DNA of 7,295 bases, from contig JBLNDG010000219.1 of NCBI GenBank assembly GCA_050261415.1, positions 1-7,295 on the forward strand. Direction: 5' to 3'. The position numbers and the translations under genes were made by a program. The notes under the pieces were generated by a model that saw only the letters and a program-made list of their open reading frames with translations, was not told the origin of the DNA and made no database searches. This document shows positions 1-4,920 of the stretch, one piece after another (positions within the stretch are counted from its first letter, which is position 1; each line of letters opens with the position of its first letter). Origin of the DNA: JBLNDG01 sp050261415 (lineage in GTDB: Bacteria; Bacillota; Clostridia; Lutisporales; Lutisporaceae).

Positions 1-1
1 A

Positions 2-190
2 GAGATAGATCCGGATTTCAAAGCAATAGCACCTGCGAAAAAGCTGGACAGGTACTACATTCTGACGCGATACCCGAACGGGCTGCCGGGCGAGGTACCA
101 TCACGATATTTCGACGACCCCGATGAGGCCGAGGATGCGATGCGTCTGGCGAGAAGTGCCGTTGAGCTCGTCGAGAGAAAGATGAAATAG
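2..190 (+). CDS. HEPN domain-containing protein, C-terminal part (5' end cut by window edge)
   Basis: The frame starting at base 2 is open for 62 codons to a TAG at 188-190. It contains LDRYYILTRYPNGLPGEVPS followed by RYFDDPDEAEDAMRLARSAV, the pattern I recognise as the C-terminal half of archaeal HEPN proteins (PF05168): a YY..TRYPNGLP loop and then a last helix rich in Ala, Glu and Arg. HEPN proteins are all-helical. Many pair with a minimal nucleotidyltransferase as a toxin-antitoxin module, and several act as RNases through an R-X4-6-H motif. That motif would lie upstream of the visible part, so activity cannot be judged. No MNT partner follows it here; one could lie upstream. The fragment is about 54% GC by hand count, much richer than the cas genes. 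It probably belongs to the resident chromosome rather than the CRISPR operon, from which nearly 580 bp separate it. Confidence 0.8.
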   Translation, partial: EIDPDFKAIAPAKKLDRYYILTRYPNGLPGEVPSRYFDDPDEAEDAMRLARSAVELVERKMK

Positions 191-210
191 GCCTTTTTGA
201 ACTCCGAATT

Positions 211-248
211 GATTAAAATTGACTAACAATAGACTAACAAATGACTAA
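211..248 (+). repeat. Four helically phased GAYTAA hexamers
   Basis: GATTAA starts at 211 and GACTAA at 221, 232 and 243, so spacings are 10, 11 and 11 bp, close to one helical turn. Repeats phased this way put each copy on the same DNA face, as in cooperative protein-binding arrays. The units are too short for a CRISPR and have no uniform spacer. They lie 20 bp past the HEPN stop codon. A low-complexity AT-rich accident remains possible. Confidence 0.4.
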
Positions 249-411
249 TATCAAGTGGGATATCTGATTGAGATTATTGGTCATATCGGACATATAATAG
301 ACATACAGTATACGTCATCGACTTCGACTATTTTCAAACTTTCCTAAAAATAAACGACACTCCGGTTACGATAGGGGAATACCGGCGATACGATAATGTC
401 CGTTATGTTGA

Positions 412-531
412 TTATGACCACTCCCACTCGAACTGCAGAGCGTCCATATCGTGATAAACCATCATCCCTGTCAGCTTGTCCTTGCTTTTGAGATGAGCCG
501 TCTCGCCCCCGCTTACTTCCGTGCTATAATT
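412..531 (-). pseudogene. Probable 3' remnant of a decayed gene, product unknown
   Basis: On the minus strand, 39 sense codons (531 down to 415) run to a TAA at 412-414. The peptide ends GMMVYHDMDALQFEWEWS. Codons are G-rich at position 1 and GC-rich at position 3 (for example GGG GGC GAG ACG GCT, GAC GCT CTG CAG TTC GAG TGG), as in real coding DNA of a GC-richer genome. The stretch is about 50% GC. Going 5', the frame meets a TGA at 532-534. In a neighbouring frame, 527-622 is open and reads HAVHSDNYRSAYDTYQMKL before its stop, so a single-base indel near 527-531 could once have joined the two. No start codon with a ribosome-binding site is evident. I do not recognise the family. It could also be a short non-coding open stretch. 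Confidence 0.35.
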
Positions 532-654
532 TCATCTGATAAGTGTCATAAGCAGATCTATAATTATCGCTATGAACTGCATGCTCATGGGACAAGTAGT
601 TGACGATAGATAATTCATAGTGCTATATGGTATATGCATTTGTGAACCATTTGA

Positions 655-668
655 ATTTACTTGTAAAT
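655..668. promoter_or_regulatory. Short palindrome, possible operator
   Basis: ATTTAC-TT-GTAAAT is a perfect inverted repeat with 6-bp arms and a 2-bp centre. It lies directly upstream of the TATA-like sequence at 681-689, a usual place for an archaeal activator or repressor site. Its left half overlaps the end of the left arm of the larger inverted repeat. In 31% GC DNA a 6-bp AT-rich palindrome can occur by chance. Confidence 0.25.
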
Positions 669-674
669 GATGAT

Positions 675-689
675 GGAAACAATTAAATA
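675..689 (+). promoter_or_regulatory. Candidate archaeal BRE/TATA element for the cas operon
   Basis: A purine-rich GGAAAC followed by AATTAAATA resembles a BRE plus TATA box. With the usual 22-27 bp to the start site, transcripts would begin near 708-714 and carry a leader of about 55 nt. A second candidate, CAATTTAAATGG at 735-746, would put the start within a few bases of the cas8 ATG and give a nearly leaderless message. The sequence does not decide between them. Confidence 0.3.
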
Positions 690-767
690 GGAATAGTATG
701 AAGTGTAACCTATAGGTATGTGTGGATAATTAATCAATTTAAATGGTTGAGAAAGGGTAAATAGAGT

Positions 768-2744
768 ATGGATGATGGAAAAAATAAGATTGAACTGACT
801 GGTAATCCATTTGTAGACACAGGGTTGGGAGTTATCGCATCTCTGGCAAAACTAACTGATATAAATCAATTAACGTTAGCAGATATAAAGTCTGTATATG
901 GAGACGGTTCTAAATTAGTTGAATGGAATTCCAAGCTCAAGGCTTTTTCGCAAATATTCACCAATAACCCATTATATCATCCATCGCTCGGTTTTAAGAA
1001 GGGCGTAGGTCCGTCCGATACTAATAAATTTGTATACAAAAGTATTCTAGAAGGCTTGCTTTCGGAAATGGGAAAAGCTAGTAATGGACGCCGATGCTGG
1101 TCTTGTGGTAGCCCAACAAATTTTGACTTTATTGAGATAACAAGTAGACCTATAGAAAGAATTGGAAAAAAACCCCCCGAAGAAAAATTTTTAGGAAGAG
1201 ATTGGTTTCCATTGGCAGGAAGTCTCGGAAGCGATGCACAGGCGCTTCCGGCAGCTTCATTACCTCCGCATATATGCCCCAAGTGCCTTTTCGCTTTACA
1301 TTATTTACCACTTGGTCTTATATCATTAGGAGGTAGGCTCTCGGTAGTTCAATGTACTTCAACTGAATATTGGTATGATTTTGTTAGAGATACAGTCGAT
1401 GAGGTAAGAGGTCGAGTTCAATCTGGAAAATTTGAGACGCTTGGAACGAATGAGAGCATGAGTAGAGCAATAGTTACAAGGTTATTGGTGTGGTTTAAAC
1501 GCCTCCAAAATGAAAAGGAGGTGCTTTCAAAAGACTTGAATATGTTTATCTGGCGTTTTAATTCAGGAAAATCGCCTGATTGTTCTTTTGAAGAGATACC
1601 AAATTCAGCATTGGTATTTCTTTGGAATGCTACTAATGCAAATCTTGGAATGGAAATTGAATCTCTTCTAAGAGATGAAAATGATCCAAGAAATTCATTG
1701 TATCAGTGCATTTTAACAAACCGTGACTACCCTGGTCTCTATCCATTTGGCAAGAGAAGAGGTGTATCTTCAAAGCTTTTTAACATGTATCAAATAGAGA
1801 TCTGTGGTCATTCTTCCAGGGCTTTAAAAGTTGCCCATAAATTGGCCAAAGGAACAGTAAATGAAATCAGCGATAAAGAACTAAAACGCATACAAAGGCC
1901 CGAAGCATTCAAGGAAGCAAAAATTAGAAATCAATTCCGGGCAGCCATGATAGAAATGGCAGAAAAAGGTGAATTCACTCTGAATGATTACTTAGATCTG
2001 TTCCCGATAAAGAAGGATAATGGTGTATCTGTAGAATGGGATGGATGGAATCTTATTCGATTTTATTTACATCATCTTAACGAAGATATTGTTTTTGAGG
2101 AACGGATAAATAAAAATGCTGTTCCTATCAATGTTGAATATACAGCAGGTGCTATCTATAATAGTTATTTAAATGAGAAGGGATCAGATCGATTTAAAAG
2201 AGAAATACTTGGGAAAATGAGATTGGGTAAAATTAGCAACTCATGGTTAGCTAATGAATTTGTAAAACTATCAGAGATGAATGAAGGATTCAATTATGAG
2301 TTATGGTCCCAACTATGCATAGACGAGGATAAGATATACACTAAAGAACTTCTCTTTCAGATGCGACTACTATGGACGCAATGGATATTTGAGAATCGAT
2401 CGTCGGTGGCCTTAACCGCACCTAAACATAATGTTCCTAGTAATGGCTTACCTGAACGTGCAGAAAATTTATTGAAAATGATATTTGACGATTATATAAA
2501 TCGCAGGGGACTTGAAAGGTTCTATCGCGATATTTTATTAAGGTTCCATCGAGGTGAATTAGGATTATCCTGGTTTAAGAAGAAATTAACTGCCTCAGCA
2601 TTGGATGGAATGATGCCTTATACCGATGAGGAATGGGAAGAATTCTTGATTGATGATGAAGGCAGAAGCATAAAATTTGAAAGATTGCTTCAATTGCGTT
2701 TGGCTCTATCGAATTTGTATCGATTGAAATTAAAAGGTGCATGA
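768..2744 (+). CDS. cas8b1: Type I-B CRISPR-associated protein Cas8b1/Cst1 (Cascade large subunit)
   Basis: This 658-residue protein is the Cascade large subunit, which recognises the PAM and positions target DNA. The N-terminus (KIELTGNPFVDTGLGVIASL, residues 7-26) is the family signature. Two CXXC pairs, C110-WS-C113 and C170-PK-C173, bracket a conserved WFPLAGSLGSDAQALPAAS segment (146-164) and should form a zinc-binding site typical of the CXXC-CXXC Cst1 family. The C-terminal third is helical and charged; residues 463-540 and 572-651 are diverged copies of each other (separate entry). No separate cas11 (small-subunit) gene is visible, and in several I-B systems that subunit is made from an internal start in cas8. 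ATG 768 is preceded by a weak purine-rich AAAGGG (752-757) and gives the full N-terminal motif. First gene of the operon; its stop overlaps the upstream candidate ATG of cas7. Confidence 0.92.
   Translation: MDDGKNKIELTGNPFVDTGLGVIASLAKLTDINQLTLADIKSVYGDGSKLVEWNSKLKAFSQIFTNNPLYHPSLGFKKGVGPSDTNKFVYKSILEGLLSEMGKASNGRRCWSCGSPTNFDFIEITSRPIERIGKKPPEEKFLGRDWFPLAGSLGSDAQALPAASLPPHICPKCLFALHYLPLGLISLGGRLSVVQCTSTEYWYDFVRDTVDEVRGRVQSGKFETLGTNESMSRAIVTRLLVWFKRLQNEKEVLSKDLNMFIWRFNSGKSPDCSFEEIPNSALVFLWNATNANLGMEIESLLRDENDPRNSLYQCILTNRDYPGLYPFGKRRGVSSKLFNMYQIEICGHSSRALKVAHKLAKGTVNEISDKELKRIQRPEAFKEAKIRNQFRAAMIEMAEKGEFTLNDYLDLFPIKKDNGVSVEWDGWNLIRFYLHHLNEDIVFEERINKNAVPINVEYTAGAIYNSYLNEKGSDRFKREILGKMRLGKISNSWLANEFVKLSEMNEGFNYELWSQLCIDEDKIYTKELLFQMRLLWTQWIFENRSSVALTAPKHNVPSNGLPERAENLLKMIFDDYINRRGLERFYRDILLRFHRGELGLSWFKKKLTASALDGMMPYTDEEWEEFLIDDEGRSIKFERLLQLRLALSNLYRLKLKGA
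2154..2720 (+). repeat. Two diverged tandem copies of an ~80-residue module in Cas8
   Basis: Copy 1 covers codons 463-540 (2154-2387) and copy 2 codons 572-651 (2481-2720). The first 19 residues, IYNSYLNEKGSDRFKREIL and IFDDYINRRGLERFYRDIL, share 9 identities plus several conservative pairs without a gap. Matching continues at G487/G596, S492-W493/S601-W602, W513/W623, I518-D519/I628-D629 and Q531-x-R533-L534/Q642-x-R644-L645, needing only one or two single-residue gaps. The repeat is visible in protein but not obvious in DNA, so the duplication is old. Confidence 0.6.
2735..2739 (+). promoter_or_regulatory. Shine-Dalgarno site that sets the cas7 start
   Basis: AGGTG matches the anti-SD of archaeal 16S rRNA (GGTG core). 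It ends 1 nt before the ATG at 2741 but 7 nt before the ATG at 2747. The second spacing is functional and the first is too short, so 2747 is the preferred start. The ATG at 2741 forms an ATGA overlap with the cas8 stop and remains possible by termination-reinitiation. Confidence 0.5.
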
Positions 2745-2746
2745 AC

Positions 2747-4153
2747 ATGACTGGAAACAAGTTAACTCATATAGCTGGGACTTTCTTGATACAGGCTGAT
2801 GCTGCGTTCTTAAATGGCGCTGGCTTAGGCGAAGGTGAGGATCGAAATGTAACTGTACCTAAAACCTTCAGGGATGGTAAGAATGAAATCCCTTATGTCT
2901 CTGCACAGGCATGGAAACGCTGGCTTCGAAATACGTTTATCGATGAGACAAAGTGGCCATCAAGCGTACCAAAAGCCAGTGGGTGGAACATTAAAGGGAA
3001 CGTAAATAAAATTTCCTCTGAATTGAATCCAGTTGAGTTCGCCGAAGATGATATTTTTGGCTATATGAGAGCAGAGGCAGGCCAGGGTCGCAGAGTTGAA
3101 GAGGAGGACGAAGAGGATAAAGAAACTGGGGTGCGTACTAAGGCAGTAATGCGCGCGTCACCCTTTATGGCCTCACTATTGGTTTCACTCCGCTCAACTG
3201 GCTGGAAGGGTCAAGATGAAGGCTTTGTGCACCTCACAAAATACGATCCCAAAGAGCTCGCGGAAGCAGAGCTAGATCGGTTCCGATCTGCAGTATCAGG
3301 CGATAAAGATAAGAAGAAAAACGTTTGGGAATGGCTTAAGGGTAAATATGGCGATGAGCTTGCTGCCAAGTTAAAAGCACATGCTGATAAAGCAGAGCTA
3401 GATGAATTTAGAGAACTCTTGTCCAATAAGGCTAAAGAAGAAGAAAAAGAGGTAAAGTTCATTGAGAATCCATGTAGCCCATTACCATATACGACCAAGT
3501 TTTACAACACTAACCTACAGGGGATATTTTGCCTCAATTATAGTCGCTTAGGCGTATATTGGAATCTTGGAGATAGAATAGAACTCGATGTAAATATTGC
3601 TAAAAAGTTATTGAAAGATGGCAAGATTAAGGATATTACTGGAGAAGAACCGTATAAAACATTAAGTGATAATGGAAAAACCGGAAAGATATACCGGGTC
3701 ACTGAAGCAGTTAAACCTACTCCTAAAGAGCGTGCTGCTGCATTACTTAATGCCCTTGCTGTATTACGAGGCGGCGCGAAGCAGGCACAATTCGGCACAG
3801 ACGTGTCTCCAAAGGCGCTTATTATAGCTGGATTGACCTGTGGTAATCCTATCTTTAACCACATCTTTAAAGAATCGCCAGAAGGCCCCGAGATTAAGAT
3901 CGATACACTTAAAGAAATTATAACCGATTATTCAGATCGCATTGTTACCCCTGTATTTATAGGGATCCGCGCGGGGTATTTGAAGAACGAAGATCAGGTA
4001 AGGGAGTTGGCTGGTAAATATACAATCACAGGCAAAGATGATTCTGACGGTAAGATGATTAAAAAAATGACAGGAAGTGATAGCAATACATACATTGAAG
4101 TAAAGGTGTTAACTCCGCTTGAAGCGGCGCAATATATGGAGAAATACCTGTGA
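2747..4153 (+). CDS. cas7: Type I-B CRISPR-associated protein Cas7/Cst2/DevR (Cascade backbone)
   Basis: A RAMP protein that polymerises along the crRNA as the Cascade backbone. From the preferred start it has 468 residues (470 from the ATG at 2741). Family motifs in order are HIAGTFLI near residue 8, NGAGLGEGED (23-32), PYVSAQAWKRWLRNT (49-63), AEDDIFGYMRA (99-109), PYTTKFYNTNLQGIF (247-261), GGAKQAQFGTDVSP (342-355) and PVFIGIRAGYL near 402-412. It seems longer than the roughly 300-350 residues I expect for the family. The excess includes an acidic stretch (EEEDEED, 118-124) and a Lys/Glu-rich insertion at about 164-241, plus a further charged stretch at about 284-320. Within the larger insertion AELDRFR (174-180) and AELDEFR (216-222) repeat. 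Bases 3061-3300 are about 52% GC by hand count, above the AT-rich operon average. Its TGA overlaps the GTG start of cas5. Confidence 0.93.
   Translation: MTGNKLTHIAGTFLIQADAAFLNGAGLGEGEDRNVTVPKTFRDGKNEIPYVSAQAWKRWLRNTFIDETKWPSSVPKASGWNIKGNVNKISSELNPVEFAEDDIFGYMRAEAGQGRRVEEEDEEDKETGVRTKAVMRASPFMASLLVSLRSTGWKGQDEGFVHLTKYDPKELAEAELDRFRSAVSGDKDKKKNVWEWLKGKYGDELAAKLKAHADKAELDEFRELLSNKAKEEEKEVKFIENPCSPLPYTTKFYNTNLQGIFCLNYSRLGVYWNLGDRIELDVNIAKKLLKDGKIKDITGEEPYKTLSDNGKTGKIYRVTEAVKPTPKERAAALLNALAVLRGGAKQAQFGTDVSPKALIIAGLTCGNPIFNHIFKESPEGPEIKIDTLKEIITDYSDRIVTPVFIGIRAGYLKNEDQVRELAGKYTITGKDDSDGKMIKKMTGSDSNTYIEVKVLTPLEAAQYMEKYL
3264..3403 (+). repeat. 14-bp direct repeat inside the cas7 insertion
   Basis: AAGCAGAGCTAGAT occurs at 3264-3277 and 3390-3403, exactly 126 bp (42 codons) apart and in the same frame. 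The encoded units are EAELDRFRSAV and KAELDEFRELL, each followed by a Lys/Asp/Glu-rich run. A short duplication within the insertion is the simplest reading; chance identity of 14 bp in a charged, biased region is less likely but not excluded. Confidence 0.6.
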
Positions 4154-4920
4154 CAGAATCAATACCCTGTCTCCATATTCATATTGAGGGATGGACTGCC
4201 TCTTTCGGTTTTCCTTTAGTTAAGAGCGGCACTCAGATAAGCACGCCAGTACCATCCTACAGTAACTTACTAGGTATGATTAGCGCCTGCGCAGGTCGCA
4301 TAGTGAAACCGGAGGAAACTAGAATTGGATTTGAATACCATTGCACCGCATCAAGCTTAGAAATAGAAAGAAAAGATAGGTTAGCCTTAAAAGGTGGAAA
4401 GCTTAGCAAAATTAGTAAAGCGACAGCACCAAAGGACTATCGATTTCATGTTAAAACTTACGGTGATGGTAAAATTACATTCCTGGAGGAGATACGTCAA
4501 GGTATAGGGAGTAGACAGGTTTACTGGTACCCAAAATTAGATCTTTACATTACAGATCTGTCATTAAAATCAGCCTTCGAGAGCCCGGCTGCAACACCAT
4601 GTTTAGGAAGATCTCAGGATATTGCTTGGATTACTTCAATTAAAGAGATCGAACTCACTCCACTTGAGAGGGGTGAAATAGGGCCTACCCTGATTCCAAT
4701 GCCTCAGATAGGCGTACCAGGATTAATAGTAAGATTGCCGGAATGGATGGTTAATAATAAAATGGGCTATTCGAGAGATACAGGCCCGTTCGGTGTATAT
4801 CAAGCCATGATCCCTACAATTAAGTTTCGCTGTATGGTAGAAGGGAAAAATTTGTATCATCCGTCTGATAAGGAAGAGCAAAATCATGCAATTTACCTCC
4901 ATGAATGGGCAAGGGAATAG
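4150..4920 (+). CDS. cas5: Type I-B CRISPR-associated protein Cas5 (Cas5t-like)
   Basis: A 256-residue RAMP protein that binds the 5' handle of the crRNA and contacts Cas8 at the foot of Cascade. The N-terminal strand and loop (HIHIEGWTASFGFP, 9-22), PVPSYSNLLGMISACAGR (33-50) and CLGRSQDIAWI (151-161) are the recognisable Cas5 signatures. Length is normal for the family. The start is GTG at 4150, whose last two bases form part of the cas7 TGA (GTGA overlap). A GGAG at 4138-4141 lies 8 nt upstream and supports it. A dedicated Cas6 is encoded downstream, so this Cas5 is unlikely to be the crRNA-processing nuclease. Its last 35 bases overlap the start of cas3. Confidence 0.92.
   Translation: MTESIPCLHIHIEGWTASFGFPLVKSGTQISTPVPSYSNLLGMISACAGRIVKPEETRIGFEYHCTASSLEIERKDRLALKGGKLSKISKATAPKDYRFHVKTYGDGKITFLEEIRQGIGSRQVYWYPKLDLYITDLSLKSAFESPAATPCLGRSQDIAWITSIKEIELTPLERGEIGPTLIPMPQIGVPGLIVRLPEWMVNNKMGYSRDTGPFGVYQAMIPTIKFRCMVEGKNLYHPSDKEEQNHAIYLHEWARE

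Larger units (their letters stand above)
645..748. repeat. Inverted repeat (13-bp arms) flanking the putative cas promoter
   Basis: The left arm AACCATTTGAATT (645-657) and right arm AATTTAAATGGTT (736-748) are reverse complements with one mismatch (12 of 13). In RNA that mismatch would be a G-U pair. The 78-bp spacer contains one TATA-like candidate, and the right arm overlaps another, ending 20 bases before the cas8 ATG. The arms could be two operator half-sites in opposite orientation, or, if transcription starts far enough upstream, the stem of a leader hairpin. Confidence 0.4.
191..767. other. Intergenic region between HEPN gene and cas8
   Basis: About 577 bp with no intact gene on either strand. 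A T5 run at 194-198, just after the HEPN stop, could be a weak archaeal T-rich terminator. Phased GAYTAA hexamers occupy 211-248. Positions 412-531 hold a probable minus-strand gene remnant of about 50% GC. From about 531 to the cas8 start, GC falls to about 31% by hand count; this part holds an inverted repeat, a short palindrome and two TATA-like sequences. In 249-411 I see nothing convincing beyond a short inverted pair (CCGGT 362-366, ACCGG 381-385). No CRISPR repeats and no tRNA are visible. Confidence 0.7.

Noticed and set aside
362..385. CCGGT...ACCGG inverted pair as a terminator or operator.
   Set aside because: Arms of 5 bp with a 14-nt loop and no T-run are too weak to support a call.
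191..767. Possible CRISPR array or leader in the AT-rich intergenic region.
   Set aside because: No direct repeat of 24-37 bp with regular spacers is present; the GAYTAA units are only 6 bp long at 10-11 bp intervals.
977..1282. Minus-strand open frame of 101 codons inside cas8.
   Set aside because: Antisense to the conserved CXXC region of Cas8; its peptide has no family features. Other antisense frames at 2575-2760, 3211-3498, 3538-3864, 4723-4965 and 5953-6324 were dropped for the same reason.
4901..4903. Alternative cas3 start at the ATG five codons downstream.
   Set aside because: The ATG at 4886 has AGGAAG at good spacing, while 4901 has no purine-rich site at the right distance. The five residues at issue are not diagnostic.
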